The notes: generated by a model from the letters alone, not told the origin. A stretch of DNA of 64,000 nucleotides from Actinobacillus genomosp. 2 (GCF_029773605.1 NZ_CP103807.1:248001-312000), one strand, 5' to 3'. Positions 47,199-57,977 are shown, numbered from the stretch's first letter. Numbers and translations: made by a program.

Positions 47199-47846
47199 AT
47201 GAAAAAAACAGTATTAGCAGCAGTATTAGGTAGTGTGTTATTAGCCGGTTCAGCAATGGCGCATCAAGCGGGCGATGTGATTTTCCGTGCCGGTGCGATT
47301 ACAGTAGATGCTAACTCTAGCTCAACGACAAAAACCGCAGTAGATGTAGATTTAAAAGTAAAAAATAATACTCAATTAGGTTTAACCGGTACTTATATGT
47401 TTACGGATAATATCGGTGTAGAACTATTAGCAGCAACACCATTCTCACATAAAATCCATGCAAATGTACCTGCACTTGGTTTAGGTTTAGGTCGTGTAGC
47501 TATTGTTAAACAACTTCCGCCAAGTTTATATGCTCAATATTACTTTGGTGATGCAAATTCAACATTCCGCCCGTATGTTGGTGCAGGTCTAAACTACACT
47601 CGTTTTTATCACGCTAAATCAACACATTCGGCAGTAACCGATCTTAAAGTGAAAAAACACTCTTTTGGTCCAGTAGCGAATGTGGGTGTAGACGTGAAAT
47701 TAACTGATAATATTTATTTTAATGCGGCAGCATGGTATACACGCATTAAAACAACAGCGAATTTCAAAGCGTTAAATTTAGATCACGAAGTGAAATTAAA
47801 ATTAGATCCAGTTGTTTATTTTGCTGGTTTCGGGGTTAGATTCTAG
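47199..47846 (+). CDS. ompW: OmpW family outer membrane protein
   Basis: A 215-aa, eight-stranded beta-barrel protein. The start at 47199 follows AGAGG and gives a clear signal peptide, MKKTVLAAVLGSVLLAGSAMA, cleaved before HQAGDVI; an upstream in-frame start lacks a ribosome site. DNIGVELLAATPFSHKI and PVVYFAGFGVRF, with the terminal Phe, are typical of the family. OmpW forms a narrow hydrophobic channel. CRP- and FNR-like sites suggest control by carbon source and oxygen. Confidence 0.92.
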   Translation: MKKTVLAAVLGSVLLAGSAMAHQAGDVIFRAGAITVDANSSSTTKTAVDVDLKVKNNTQLGLTGTYMFTDNIGVELLAATPFSHKIHANVPALGLGLGRVAIVKQLPPSLYAQYYFGDANSTFRPYVGAGLNYTRFYHAKSTHSAVTDLKVKKHSFGPVANVGVDVKLTDNIYFNAAAWYTRIKTTANFKALNLDHEVKLKLDPVVYFAGFGVRF

Positions 47847-47867
47847 TAGAACGATAATTGGAAACAG

Positions 47868-47896
47868 AAGGGAGCTTTTAAAGCTCCCTTTTTCGT
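47868..47896 (+). terminator. Terminator after ompW
   Basis: AAGGGAGCTT / AAGCTCCCTT with a 3-base loop and T-run. Confidence 0.9.
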
Positions 47897-47926
47897 GGTA
47901 AGAAATGATTCAAAAATAACCGCTTG

Positions 47927-49069
47927 TTAAGCACAAAAATGTAGGATCATTTTGGTGAGTAATTCTCGGGTCGGCTCAATAAATTTCGTTTCTAAAAATT
48001 CATCTGGTTGATGAGCTTGCTCAATGGAGCCAGGACCTAAAACGAGAGTCGGGCAGAGTTGCTGAATAAAAGGTGCTTCGGTGCAATAGTTTACCGCATC
48101 GCATTTTTCGCCTAACAGCTTTTCAACCACTTGTACCACTTGTGCGGAATGTTCACACTCATAACCAGGAATACCGTCGTGCAGGTGATGAATCTCAATC
48201 AGATCACCGTATTGTTCCAACATCGGTCTTAGATTCTCATTGACCATCGCATATAAATCTTCAACCGGCAGATTTGGCAATGGACGCATATCGAATTGCA
48301 ATTCACAACAGGCACAGATACGGTTAATTGCATCACCGCCGTGGATATTGCCGAAGTTCATTGTTGGATATGGCACTTTAAACAGATCATTATGATATTT
48401 TTCACGTAGCTGATTACGCATATTCATTAGATAACCAGTCGCTTGGTGCATTAATTCAATTGCATTAATGCCACGATCCGGATCGCTAGAGTGACCACTT
48501 TTTCCGGTAATTCTCACCGCTTCGCCAACATGTCCTTTATGCGCTCGAATCGGTTTTAAGGAAGTCGGTTCACCAATAATCGCACAATCGGGGCGAATAT
48601 GTGTATTTTGAGCGAAGGTTCTGGCACCAAGCATCGTGGTTTCTTCATCGGCAGTAGCTAAGATACGCAACGGTTTAGTTAATTTACTTAAATCAAGTTG
48701 GCTAAGCACATCGACAATAAAAGCAAAAAAGCCTTTCATATCCGCTGTACCTAAACCGTAGAATTTACCGTCTTGTTCGGTTAACGCAAATGGATTAAAT
48801 GTCCATTTCCCTTCGTCAAATGGCACGGTATCGGTATGACCGGCTAATAATAGACCGCCTTCACCTTCGCCGTAAGTAGCTAATAAATTATATTTATCAC
48901 GGCTACCTTCCACTCGAATAATCTCTGTTTTAAAACCGAAATCGGCAAGCCAAGTTGCTAGTAATTCGATAAGTTGTTTATTAGATTGATCTTCCGCCGC
49001 TTCCAAACTGGAGATAGTTGGAATTGCAATTAAATTGCGGTAACGTTCGATAAATTTTGTGTTTGCCAT
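47927..49069 (-). CDS. argE: Acetylornithine deacetylase ArgE
   Basis: Cleaves N-acetylornithine to ornithine in arginine synthesis. A 380-aa M20 metallopeptidase-type protein: metal-binding [16 protein letters not shown], the second-metal motif [13 protein letters not shown], and the catalytic Glu in [12 protein letters not shown]. The C-terminal [15 protein letters not shown] supplies the last ligand. It lies in a row with a DUF998-like protein and basic amino-acid antiporters on the same strand, which may reflect arginine/ornithine metabolism. Confidence 0.92.
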   Translation of the reverse strand: MANTKFIERYRNLIAIPTISSLEAAEDQSNKQLIELLATWLADFGFKTEIIRVEGSRDKYNLLATYGEGEGGLLLAGHTDTVPFDEGKWTFNPFALTEQDGKFYGLGTADMKGFFAFIVDVLSQLDLSKLTKPLRILATADEETTMLGARTFAQNTHIRPDCAIIGEPTSLKPIRAHKGHVGEAVRITGKSGHSSDPDRGINAIELMHQATGYLMNMRNQLREKYHNDLFKVPYPTMNFGNIHGGDAINRICACCELQFDMRPLPNLPVEDLYAMVNENLRPMLEQYGDLIEIHHLHDGIPGYECEHSAQVVQVVEKLLGEKCDAVNYCTEAPFIQQLCPTLVLGPGSIEQAHQPDEFLETKFIEPTRELLTKMILHFCA

Positions 49070-49083
49070 AATATTTTCTCTTT

Positions 49084-49863
49084 TTATTTACGTTTTAACA
49101 TTGCTAGACCGGCGAGGATTTCCCAAATCATAATGGCATAAATGGCAACACGTTCCAGTATTGGCGTTAACATATTCGGCAAAAAGATGGTAATCAAGAC
49201 GCAAAATATACCAATCAGACCGGCTTGGATACTGAAACGGCGTAGCCAAATAAGTTTCGGTTTTACAATATCAATACCAGCCATCAGAATAGCAAGATTA
49301 CCAAATAAATAGGTTAAACTTGCTCCTAAATTTTGCAGACCGCCGGCAGTCATTTTGCCTTGTGATGAAGGTATTAAACTCATACCAATCGTAAAGAAAA
49401 CCGCAAAAATCAGTGCTAATAACCAATATTTACGGCGAGATAGTTGTAGCAGTACAGCAAGATATGCAATGGCAAAACCTAGCCCTTGAAGACTGAATAC
49501 CGCATTCATCACTTGATATAACGGTGAGAACGTATTGGTTTTGCCATCAATTACTGCCCCAAACGGAAGTAATAATTCCAACACCGTATGGCGAGGGTAA
49601 GTAATTAATGATGACTCACTAAATAATGCGGATACAAATTCTGCAAAAATATAGAATACGCCCATAAATGAAAGCAGAGCAGAGAGTAAAATTACGGTAG
49701 AACGTGTGCTACCTCGAATAATCGGGTGCATTAAAAATGGATAAAAGGCAACGCCGAATGACCCGTTACTGAAAAATTTTTGTAGTTGATGAGATACGTC
49801 AACAATTTTATTTGCAAAAAATTTTAGAAAAGCGACCGCTTGCTTAACCAATGTTGTTTTCAT
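49084..49863 (-). CDS. Integral membrane protein, DUF998-like
   Basis: A 259-aa protein with about seven transmembrane helices after a 40-residue N-terminal cytosolic part. Features such as [16 protein letters not shown], then [30 protein letters not shown] in outline, resemble DUF998 proteins. It lies 14 bases from argE and 14 from the upstream antiporter, so it is probably co-transcribed. Function unknown. Confidence 0.6.
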   Translation of the reverse strand: MKTTLVKQAVAFLKFFANKIVDVSHQLQKFFSNGSFGVAFYPFLMHPIIRGSTRSTVILLSALLSFMGVFYIFAEFVSALFSESSLITYPRHTVLELLLPFGAVIDGKTNTFSPLYQVMNAVFSLQGLGFAIAYLAVLLQLSRRKYWLLALIFAVFFTIGMSLIPSSQGKMTAGGLQNLGASLTYLFGNLAILMAGIDIVKPKLIWLRRFSIQAGLIGIFCVLITIFLPNMLTPILERVAIYAIMIWEILAGLAMLKRK

Positions 49864-49877
49864 ACGAATGCCTAAAA

Positions 49878-51278
49878 TTAATTTGTAAGAAGAGAATAAA
49901 TTGCACCGATAAAGAGCAGGCTAATAAGTAACAATAAACCTTTTTCTAAAGGATTTAAGTTAAGTTTTTCGCCGTTTTGTTTACGTGAATAGAAAAAGAG
50001 CAAAATGCCCGGCACATATAATACCACTGATAACAATAAGTAATCTAACCCTGCGGCATACACAATCCATAAACCATAAATTGATGCCATTGCACCGGTT
50101 AATTTAATATACCAAGCTTCATTTTGTTTTATCGCTACTTTGAGTAAATAAGCCCCGACTAAGAAGTAAGGCACTAAAATCATTGTAGTTGATAGCTGAA
50201 TCAACATACTATAACCTTTGCCGGTAAACAGCACTAAAAGTAAGCTAATTTGAATAGTAATGTTAGTTAACCATAAGCCAGCTATCGGAGTGCCATTGAT
50301 ATTTGTGCGGTTTAATAATTTCGGGAATACTTTGGTTTTTGCCGCTTGGTAAGGGATTTCCGATGAAAACATTGTCCAGCTCATATAAGAAGCCAGTACG
50401 GAAATAATTAAGCAAAGTGTAATAATAATCTTACCGCTTGCCCCAATCATATGTTCCATTAAACCTGCCATAGATGGATTCGGCATTTGTGCGATCACTT
50501 CACGAGGCAAAATACCGAGTGAAAGCACAGTAATCGCAACATATAACACTAATGTAATCAAAATCCCTAAAATGGTTGCTAAGCCGACATCACTTTTCTT
50601 TTTTGCGTGTGCTGAAAGCACCGAAGCCCCTTCAACACCGACAAAGACCCAAAGGGTAATCAACATAGTATTTTTGACTTGCGTTAACGTATTTTTTTCT
50701 AGTGTTGCTCCGCTGAAATCTTGTACAAATTGTTCAGGGGAGAAGAACCAAATGGCCAAGCCGATAAACAAGAAGAGCGGTAAAGTTTTAACAATTGTCG
50801 CAACTAAATTCACAAAGGCGGCTTCTCGGATACCTCGGGCAATCAGATGATGAATTAACCAAACAATTACCGATGCACCTAAAATCGAAGCAACGGTATT
50901 ACCTTGTCCAAAAATGGTATAGTTTTCGCTATCAATGAAAGTCCCCACACCTTCAAAAGCCACGACCAAATAGCCAACGCTGCCGATTGCCGTACAAAGC
51001 CAATACCCCCAAGCAGCTAATCCACCGACTAAATCCCCAAAACCTTCTCGAGCGTAAGTATATACGCCACCCTCCAATTCCGGTTTAATACGAGATAGAA
51101 AAAAGAAAGATAAGCCTAAAAAAATGATACCAATACCGGTAATTAACCAACCGATTAATAATGCTTTCGCACCGGCTACCTCCGCCATATTTTGCGGAAG
51201 GCTAAAAATGCCTGAGCCGATCATCGAGCTAAGCACCAAAGCAGTTAATGAAAAAAGACCGATTTTGCCTTTTGACAT
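49878..51278 (-). CDS. Basic amino acid antiporter, APA family (ArcD-like) 1
   Basis: A 466-aa transporter with about twelve to thirteen transmembrane helices, of the basic amino acid/polyamine antiporter subfamily. SSMIGSGIFSLPQNMA is the substrate-loop signature in helix 1 and GVYTYAREGFGD follows helix 2; VGVEGASVLSAHAKKKSDVG is highly conserved in arginine:ornithine antiporters. It is about 70-75% similar by eye to the next gene. No arcABC genes lie nearby; argE downstream might supply or use ornithine. Substrate not proven. Confidence 0.85.
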   Translation of the reverse strand: MSKGKIGLFSLTALVLSSMIGSGIFSLPQNMAEVAGAKALLIGWLITGIGIIFLGLSFFFLSRIKPELEGGVYTYAREGFGDLVGGLAAWGYWLCTAIGSVGYLVVAFEGVGTFIDSENYTIFGQGNTVASILGASVIVWLIHHLIARGIREAAFVNLVATIVKTLPLFLFIGLAIWFFSPEQFVQDFSGATLEKNTLTQVKNTMLITLWVFVGVEGASVLSAHAKKKSDVGLATILGILITLVLYVAITVLSLGILPREVIAQMPNPSMAGLMEHMIGASGKIIITLCLIISVLASYMSWTMFSSEIPYQAAKTKVFPKLLNRTNINGTPIAGLWLTNITIQISLLLVLFTGKGYSMLIQLSTTMILVPYFLVGAYLLKVAIKQNEAWYIKLTGAMASIYGLWIVYAAGLDYLLLSVVLYVPGILLFFYSRKQNGEKLNLNPLEKGLLLLISLLFIGAIYSLLTN

Positions 51279-51339
51279 AAAATGTCCTTCTTATAATTGT
51301 TATTCACACAAATTGCATAATTTAGCATAAAAATAAAAA

Positions 51340-51368
51340 ATCCCCTAATGTATAAAACACAAGGGGAT
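51340..51368 (-). terminator. Terminator between the two antiporter genes
   Basis: ATCCCCT / AGGGGAT with a 15-base loop and, on the minus strand, a T-run. It makes the two paralogues partly independent. Confidence 0.75.
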
Positions 51369-51376
51369 GATGAATG

Positions 51377-52792
51377 TTAGCTCCAATCAACGTTAGTAAA
51401 ACTATTATAAACCGCCCAAATAAATAAGAGTCCGATTAAGAGTAATAAGATTTTTTCAAATGTTGTTAAATTTAAGGTTTTGCCTTGATGTTGATAGCGT
51501 GAGTAAAGGAATAAAGCAATGCCCGGTACATAGAGGAGTACCGATAATAATAAGTAATCTAACCCTGCCGCATAAACAATCCATAAACCGTAAATCGATG
51601 CGATAAAACCTGTTAGTTTGATATACCACGCTGAATTTCGTTGGAATGACAGTTTCAATAAATATGCACCGATTAGGAAATAAGGCACAAGGATCATTGA
51701 GGTCGAAATCAGCAATAATGCGTTGTAACTTTTACCGGTTAAAAGCACTAAAAATAAACAGAATTGCACCACAAAACCGGTAAGCCAAAGTGAATTAATC
51801 GGCACTTCATTCGCATTGAGCTTATCTAAAATTTTCGGGAACGCGCCATTTTTAGCACCACGATAAGGTACTTCCGCTGAATACATTGTCCAGCTGACAT
51901 AAGAGGCTAATACCGACACAATTAAGCAAAACGTAATTAAAATCTTACCGCTTGAGCCGATCATCGTTTCTAATAAACCTGCCATTGATGGGTTTGACAT
52001 CTCAGCAATGGTTTCACGTGGTAAAATACCGAGAGAAAGCACGGTAATTGCAATATATAAAACCAATGCGATAAGAATCCCAAGTACGGTAGCTAAACCT
52101 ACATCACTTTTCTTTTTAGCGTGAGCGGATAACACAGACGCACCTTCCACACCAGTAAATACCCAAAGGGTAATTAACATCGTGTTTTTTACTTGTTCCG
52201 ACACGCTGTTATTTAATGCCATACCTTGTAAGTCTTGGCTAAAAGTTTCGCCTTTAAAATACCAAATTGCCAAACCGATAAATAATACGAGCGGGAACAC
52301 TTTTACAAACGTTGCAATCAAGTTTACCGTTGCTGCTTCTTTAACACCGCTAGCCACCAAAGCGTGAACTAACCACACGATAATTGAAGCACCGATAAAA
52401 GAAGCCAGCGTATTACCTTGCCCGAAAATAATATTCGATTCAGTATCGGTAAATGAGCCGATTCCCTCAAACGCTACCACTAAATAGCCAACAATCCCGA
52501 TGGTTGCACACAGCCAATAACCCCAAGCGGAGAGAAAGCCGACTAAATCGCCAAAGCCTTCACGTGCATAAGTATAAATACCACCGTCTAAATCTGGACG
52601 CAAACGAGAAATAAAGAAGAAAGAAAGTCCGAGAAAAATAATCCCAATGCCGGTAATGATCCAGCCGAGAATTAACGCTTCACCGCCGGCGACCGCCGCC
52701 ATATTTTGCGGCAGACTGAAAATTCCAGAACCGATCATCGAACTGAGTACCAGAGCGGTTAAGGAAAGTAACCCAATTTTTTTGTTTGACAT
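51377..52792 (-). CDS. Basic amino acid antiporter, APA family (ArcD-like) 2
   Basis: A 471-aa paralogue of the gene at 49878: the N-terminal signature SSMIGSGIFSLPQNMA and GVEGASVLSAHAKKKSDVG are the same, and differences concentrate in the periplasmic loops (for example after SFTDTESNIIFGQ). It is likely a product of tandem duplication. The paralogues may differ in substrate, such as arginine/ornithine against lysine or agmatine. Confidence 0.85.
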   Translation of the reverse strand: MSNKKIGLLSLTALVLSSMIGSGIFSLPQNMAAVAGGEALILGWIITGIGIIFLGLSFFFISRLRPDLDGGIYTYAREGFGDLVGFLSAWGYWLCATIGIVGYLVVAFEGIGSFTDTESNIIFGQGNTLASFIGASIIVWLVHALVASGVKEAATVNLIATFVKVFPLVLFIGLAIWYFKGETFSQDLQGMALNNSVSEQVKNTMLITLWVFTGVEGASVLSAHAKKKSDVGLATVLGILIALVLYIAITVLSLGILPRETIAEMSNPSMAGLLETMIGSSGKILITFCLIVSVLASYVSWTMYSAEVPYRGAKNGAFPKILDKLNANEVPINSLWLTGFVVQFCLFLVLLTGKSYNALLLISTSMILVPYFLIGAYLLKLSFQRNSAWYIKLTGFIASIYGLWIVYAAGLDYLLLSVLLYVPGIALFLYSRYQHQGKTLNLTTFEKILLLLIGLLFIWAVYNSFTNVDWS

Positions 52793-52884
52793 AATTGCCC
52801 TTATTTTGATGTTGTGCTTGATACAAGCGGTTAAATTTTGCAGGTTTTTTGCAAAAAAATTGCCAATTTTGACCGCTTATTCGG

Positions 52885-53154
52885 TTATTTTAAATTTTTA
52901 GCCAGAGTGTTGATATATTCGATTCCGATACCGCAACAGCCGCCGACAATGGTTGCGCCTTGTGCCGTCCATTTTTTTGCCCACGCAAGATAGGCTTCAG
53001 GGTCTAAATCTTTACGCACGTCGTCTAAACCGTCATTAGCGGTTGCATCTTTCGGTTGAGGAGCAAACGCATTTGCATATGCACCGGTTTGGATATGTGT
53101 CGCATTTTTGGCTGTTAGAATAGATTGGGTTATTGCTAGTGCTTGTTCAATCAC
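52885..53154 (-). pseudogene. mmuM: Homocysteine S-methyltransferase, C-terminal part after an amber codon
   Basis: The same reading frame continues after a TAG at 53161-53163: PEVIEQALAITQSIL, then GGCCGIGIEYINTL, whose adjacent cysteines are the second and third zinc ligands of the family. About 90 aa. Translation could only reach it by reading through the stop, or by restarting at GTG 53154. Confidence 0.8.
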
Positions 53155-53160
53155 TTCCGG

Positions 53161-53778
53161 CTAGCAGCAGTTAAATAAAATCGCATCAACGCCTAATTCC
53201 ACCATTTTTTCAATCGCAAGGGCTACTGGTTCACCAGAGCGTAATTGTGGCTCGGGCGTTGGCTCATCATCAGTTAAAGTAAACGAAACCCAAAGCGGAC
53301 GGTTATCTTTTGGTAATAACGGCTTAATCGAAGTCGGTTCGATAATCGCACTTTGTGTTTCACATAACCAAATATCAACATAAGGTGCAAGCCCGTCAAT
53401 AATCGGTTGAGCAATTTCGGCAAAACGATCTGCTTGAATCAAATCAGCACGGTAAGATCCGAACATTGGCGGTAATGAACCGGCAATTTTTGCAGATTTT
53501 CCGCTATTTTTAACCGCTTGTTTGGCAAGACGACCGGCAAGATCTGCAAGCATTTTACCGTCCGCACTAAAACGTTGCTCACCGATATGAAACGGTACAA
53601 CTGCATAGCTGTTGGTTGTAATCACTTCTGCGCCGTTTGCGATAAAATCTTCATGTACTTGTTGCACCGCTGACGGTTTTTCATAAAGCGATAAAGCCGA
53701 CCATTCCGGCTGTTTAAAAGGTGCGTTTAAACGCATTAACTCACGGCTCATACCGCCGTCTAGGATTGTGATAGACAT
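53161..53778 (-). pseudogene. mmuM: Homocysteine S-methyltransferase, N-terminal part ending at an amber codon
   Basis: 205 aa starting MSITILDGGMSRELMRL. It contains the family stretches EVITTNSYAVVPFHI and AGSLPPMFGSYR, and the first zinc-binding Cys in ILFNCC just before TAG. Together with the downstream part the protein would be about 297 aa, the normal size of MmuM-type enzymes, which methylate homocysteine from S-methylmethionine. A C to T change at a Gln codon (CAG) would explain the stop. Alone, this part lacks two of the three zinc ligands and should be inactive. Confidence 0.82.
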
Positions 53779-53908
53779 AATGATGATTCCTGAAAGGTAA
53801 AAAGATAATAATGATAAGCGAAATATTTAAGAGGGAAAATCTCTTTTTGAATTAGAAGATAATTCTTGGTTATGAAGGAATATGTTTAGTAGGGGAGAGG
53901 TTATAAAA

Positions 53909-53942
53909 AAAGCGATCAGAAAGTCAATCTGATCGCTTTTGA
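53909..53942. terminator. Terminator after the autotransporter
   Basis: AAAGCGATCAGA / TCTGATCGCTTT, a 12-bp perfect stem with an 8-base loop flanked by A and T runs. Confidence 0.9.
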
Positions 53943-53963
53943 TTATTTAGTATTTAACGTGGA

Positions 53964-56900
53964 TTACCATTCATAACCGATACCAGCACCGACATTGAAT
54001 GTACCCTGTGTATTGGCACTACCGGATGCTTTGAAAATAACTTTACCATTTTCAGACATACGGCTTACACCCACAGCAACCGAACTTTGTCCATCATAAG
54101 AACCGACAGCAGCAGATGTCATCACTTTACCCGGACGAGTGACTTGAGGTAAGTTTGCTATTGCTGTTACACCCGCAACGCCAGCACGTAATTTTTTATT
54201 CTCTTTTCTTACGTGGCTTTCTAAACGATCTACACGTTTATTGGTTTCTACAATACTCGCTCTATTCGCTGCGATATTTGCTCTATTGGTTGCAATGTTA
54301 GCACTATTGGTTTCAATATTTGCTCTATTGGTCGCAATATTAGCTTTATTTGCAGCAATATTAGCTTTATTGGTTGCAATATTAGCTTTGTTGCTTGCAA
54401 TCTTCGCTCTATTGTTCTCAATGTTTGCTTTGTTTTTCGCAATGTTCGCTTTATTTTTTGCGATATTCGCTTTATTTGTACCAACATTGGCTTTCACCGC
54501 ATCAACGTCAGCTTGGTTTGCTTTAGTTGCGACATCTGCTTTTACAGCATCAACGTCAGTTTGGTTTGCTTTCTTAGCAATTTCAGCATTTTGAGCTTTG
54601 TTTGCTGCATCAACATCAGTTTGGTTTGCTTTAGTTGCGACATCTGCTTTTACTGCATCAACGTCAGCTTGGTTTGCTTTCTTAGCAATTTCTGCATTTT
54701 GAGCATTGTTTGCTGCATCAACATCAGCTTGGTTTGCTTTAGTTGCGACATCTGCTTTTACTGCATCAACGTCAGCTTGGTTTGCTTTCTTAGCAATTTC
54801 TGCATTTTGAGCATTGTTTGCTGCATCAACATCAGCTTGGTTTGCTTTAGTTGCGACATCTGCTTTTACTGCATCAACGTCAGCTTGGTTTGCTTTCTTA
54901 GCAATTTCTGCATTTTGAGCATTGTTTGCTGCATCAACATCAGCTTGATTTGCTTTAGTTGCTACATCCGCTTTAACAGCATCAACGTCAGCTTGGTTTG
55001 CTTTAGTTGCTACATCGGCTTTAACTGCGTCAACGTCAGCTTGGTTGGCTTTGGTTGCTACATCAGCTTTAACTGCGTCAACATCTGCTTGATTTGCTTT
55101 CTTAGCAATTTCAGCATCTTGAACTTTGTTTACAGCGTCAACGTCAGCTTTATTAGCTTTGCTATTTAAGTCGGCTTTATCCGCTTTAGCATCTAAGTCA
55201 GTTTTATCTGCTTTAGCATCTAAGTCAGTTTTATCTGCTTTAGCATCTAAGTCAGTTTTATCTGCTTTCGCATCTAATGCAGTTTTATCCGCTTTAGTAT
55301 CTAATTTAGTTGCTACGTCTGCTTTTACAGCATCAACGTCAGCTTGGCTTGCTTTAGTTGCTACGTCTGCTTTTACAGCATCAACATCAGCTTGATTTGC
55401 TTTAGTTGCTACATCTGCTTTTACGGCATCAACATCAGCTTGGTTTGCTTTAGTTGCTACATCAGCTTTTACTGCATCAACGTCAGCTTGGTCTGCTTTC
55501 TTAGCAATTTCTACATTTTGAGCATGGTTTGCTGCATCAACATCAGCTTGGTTTGCTTTAGTTGCTACATCAGCTTTTACTGCATCAACGTCAGCTTGGC
55601 TTGCTTTAGTTGCTACATCTGCTTTTACAGCATCAACATCAGCTTGATTTGCTTTAGTTGCTACATCTGCTTTTACGGCATCAACATCAGCTTGGTTTGC
55701 TTTAGTTGCTACATCAGCTTTTACAGCATCAACATCAGCTTGATTTGCTTTAGTTGCTACATCTGCTTTTACAGCATCAACATCAGCCTGATTTGCTTTA
55801 GTTGCTACGTCTGCTTTTACGGCATCAACATCAGCTTGGTTTGCTTTAGTTGCCACATCAGCTTTTACAGCATCCACATCAGTCTGATTTGCTTTAGCAT
55901 CTACAGCTGTAGTTAACGCATTTACTGTTGAGTTTAGTGTATCTACAATTGCTTTATCTGCTTTTGTATCAACCTTATTGGCTAGAGTATCAACAACTGT
56001 TTTATCTGCTTTATTATCTAAAGCAGTTTTATCGGCTTTAAGAGCAAGAGCATCGTCAGTTGCTTTTTTGTTTGCTTCAACAGTTGTTTTATCCGCTTTA
56101 TTAGCTAAATCAGATTTTGATGCTTTAGAGTCAATAACAGCATCTTGAGCATCGTTGTAAGCATCAACATCAGCAAGGTTTTCAGCTAACTCATCAACAG
56201 CGGTTTTATCTGCTTTGCCATCAACGGTTTTCGCTAAGGTATCAACAGCGGTTTTATCTGCTTTTTGAGCGATAGCTTCGTCTTGTTTTTCATTATCTTT
56301 CGCTAAACCATCTAAACCGGTATTCACTAAAGTAAGTTGAGTATCGACAAAAGATTTATCTGCTTTATTAGTTAACTCAGTTTTATCTGCTTTGTTATCT
56401 AAAGCAGTTTTATCGGCTTTAAGAGCAAGAGCATCGTCAGTTGCTTTTTTGTTTGCTTCAACAGTTGCTTTGTCTGCTTTAGCTGTTTTTAATGCGTCAA
56501 CTTCAGATTGATCAGCTTTTGCTTCAATCATTGCATCTTGAGCATCATTATAAGCATCCACGTCAGCAAGGTTTTCAGCTAATTCATCAACAGCAGTTTT
56601 ATCCGCTTTGCCATCAACGGTTTTCGTTAAAGTATCTACAGCAGTTTTATCTGCTTTTTGAGCGATAGCTTCGTCTTGTTTTTCATTAGCTTTTGTTAAA
56701 CCTTCTAAACCGGTATTCACTAAAGTAAGTTGAGTATCAACAAAAGATTTATCTGCTTTATTAGCTAACTCAGTTTTATCTGCTTTGTTATCTAAAGCAG
56801 TTTTATCGGCTTTAAGAGCAAGAGCATCGTCAGTTGCTTTTTTGTTTGCTTCAACAGTTGCTTTGTCTGCTTTAAGAGCAAGAGCTGCATCAGTCGCTTT

Positions 56901-57977
56901 TTTATTTGCATCAACAGTTGCTTTGTCTGCTTTAGCTGTTTTTAATGCGTCAACTTCAGATTGATCAGCTTTTGCTTCAATTATTGCATCTTGAGCATCA
57001 TTATAAGCATCCACGTCAGCAAGGTTTTCAGCTAACTCATCAACAGCGGTTTTATCCGCTTTGCCATCAACAGTTTTCGCTAAAGTATCTACAGCAGTTT
57101 TGTCTGCTTTTTGGTCGATAGCTTCATTTTGTTCTTCATTAGCTTTCGTTAAGCCATCTAGACCAGTAGAAACTAAACCTAATTGCGTGTCCACATAGGT
57201 TTTATCCGCTTTGCTATCTAAAGCAGTTTTATCAGCTTTGAGAGCAAGGGCATCTTCAGTCGCTTTTTTGTTTGCTTCAACAGTTGCTTTGTCTGCTTTA
57301 GCTGTTTTTAATGCGTCAACTTCAGATTGATCAGCTTTTGCCTCAATCATTGCATCTTGAGCATCGTTGTAATCGGCTACATCAGCAAGATTTTCAGCTA
57401 GTTCATCGACTTGAGCTTTATCTGCTTTATTAGATTGTAATGCAGTAACGTTAGCGTTAGTTGCATCTAATGCTGTTTGGTCGGCTTTAGTTGCTAATTT
57501 AGTTGCTAGAGCTTTATCTTGTTCAGCATTTTTTCTATTTGTATAACTTTCAGCAGATTGAGCGACTTGTGTTAAAGCATCACTCACTTCTTGTTTATCG
57601 GCTTTATCAGATTGCAATGCAGTCACAGCGGCATTAGTTGTATCTAATGAGGTTTGGTCAGCTTTATTGGCTAATGCGGTATCTACGGTAGATTTATCTG
57701 CTTTATCAGTTTGTAATGCAGTAACATTAGCGTTAGTTGTATCTAAAGCGGTTTGGTCAGCTTTATTGGCTAATGCGGTATCTACGGCAGATTTATCTGC
57801 TTTACTAGTTTGTAATGCAGTAACGTTAGCGTTAGTTGTATCTAATGCAGATTGGTCAGCTTTATTTGCTAATGCAGTATCTACGGCAGATTGATCTGCT
57901 TTACCAGTTTGTAATGCGGTGACATTAGCGTTAGTTGTATCTAATGCAGATTGATCAGCTTTATTGGCAAGTGACAA
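53964..57977 (-). CDS. Trimeric autotransporter adhesin, stalk and anchor part (after frameshift)
   Basis: 1,337 codons. Almost all is a right-handed coiled-coil stalk of short repeats. The N-terminal third has ALDTTNANVTALQTxKADQ units, the middle about 145-residue modules (ADQSEVDALKTAKADKATV, then AVDELAENLADVDAYNDAQD), and the last third many copies of the 16-residue KADVATKANQADVDAV. The C-terminus is a YadA-type anchor (LRAGVAGVTAIANLPQV) ending GAGIGYEW, which forms a trimeric outer-membrane barrel. No globular head is evident. The start at 57977 is only where this frame opens; the real N-terminus is in the next entry. Confidence 0.9.
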   Translation of the reverse strand: MSLANKADQSALDTTNANVTALQTGKADQSAVDTALANKADQSALDTTNANVTALQTSKADKSAVDTALANKADQTALDTTNANVTALQTDKADKSTVDTALANKADQTSLDTTNAAVTALQSDKADKQEVSDALTQVAQSAESYTNRKNAEQDKALATKLATKADQTALDATNANVTALQSNKADKAQVDELAENLADVADYNDAQDAMIEAKADQSEVDALKTAKADKATVEANKKATEDALALKADKTALDSKADKTYVDTQLGLVSTGLDGLTKANEEQNEAIDQKADKTAVDTLAKTVDGKADKTAVDELAENLADVDAYNDAQDAIIEAKADQSEVDALKTAKADKATVDANKKATDAALALKADKATVEANKKATDDALALKADKTALDNKADKTELANKADKSFVDTQLTLVNTGLEGLTKANEKQDEAIAQKADKTAVDTLTKTVDGKADKTAVDELAENLADVDAYNDAQDAMIEAKADQSEVDALKTAKADKATVEANKKATDDALALKADKTALDNKADKTELTNKADKSFVDTQLTLVNTGLDGLAKDNEKQDEAIAQKADKTAVDTLAKTVDGKADKTAVDELAENLADVDAYNDAQDAVIDSKASKSDLANKADKTTVEANKKATDDALALKADKTALDNKADKTVVDTLANKVDTKADKAIVDTLNSTVNALTTAVDAKANQTDVDAVKADVATKANQADVDAVKADVATKANQADVDAVKADVATKANQADVDAVKADVATKANQADVDAVKADVATKANQADVDAVKADVATKASQADVDAVKADVATKANQADVDAANHAQNVEIAKKADQADVDAVKADVATKANQADVDAVKADVATKANQADVDAVKADVATKASQADVDAVKADVATKLDTKADKTALDAKADKTDLDAKADKTDLDAKADKTDLDAKADKADLNSKANKADVDAVNKVQDAEIAKKANQADVDAVKADVATKANQADVDAVKADVATKANQADVDAVKADVATKANQADVDAANNAQNAEIAKKANQADVDAVKADVATKANQADVDAANNAQNAEIAKKANQADVDAVKADVATKANQADVDAANNAQNAEIAKKANQADVDAVKADVATKANQTDVDAANKAQNAEIAKKANQTDVDAVKADVATKANQADVDAVKANVGTNKANIAKNKANIAKNKANIENNRAKIASNKANIATNKANIAANKANIATNRANIETNSANIATNRANIAANRASIVETNKRVDRLESHVRKENKKLRAGVAGVTAIANLPQVTRPGKVMTSAAVGSYDGQSSVAVGVSRMSENGKVIFKASGSANTQGTFNVGAGIGYEW
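54480..55900 (-). repeat. 48-bp tandem repeats coding for the adhesin stalk
   Basis: The 16-codon unit KADVATKANQADVDAV is repeated, with near-identical DNA, in two blocks separated by a KTDLDAKAD run (55150-55300). Within the first block, units alternate with NKAQNAEIAKKANQ-type spacers. Such repeats change copy number by slippage or recombination, altering stalk length. Confidence 0.85.

Noticed and set aside
54480-55900. CRISPR-like regularly spaced repeats
   Set aside because: The 48-bp period keeps a reading frame and encodes KADVATKANQADVDAV; the sequence between repeats is not unique spacer DNA.
54241-55916. Long plus-strand open frames rich in Cys, Phe and Ser (for example 54513-55169 and 55344-55916)
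   Set aside because: They are mirror frames of the adhesin stalk repeats on the other strand; composition is unnatural and there is no ribosome site.
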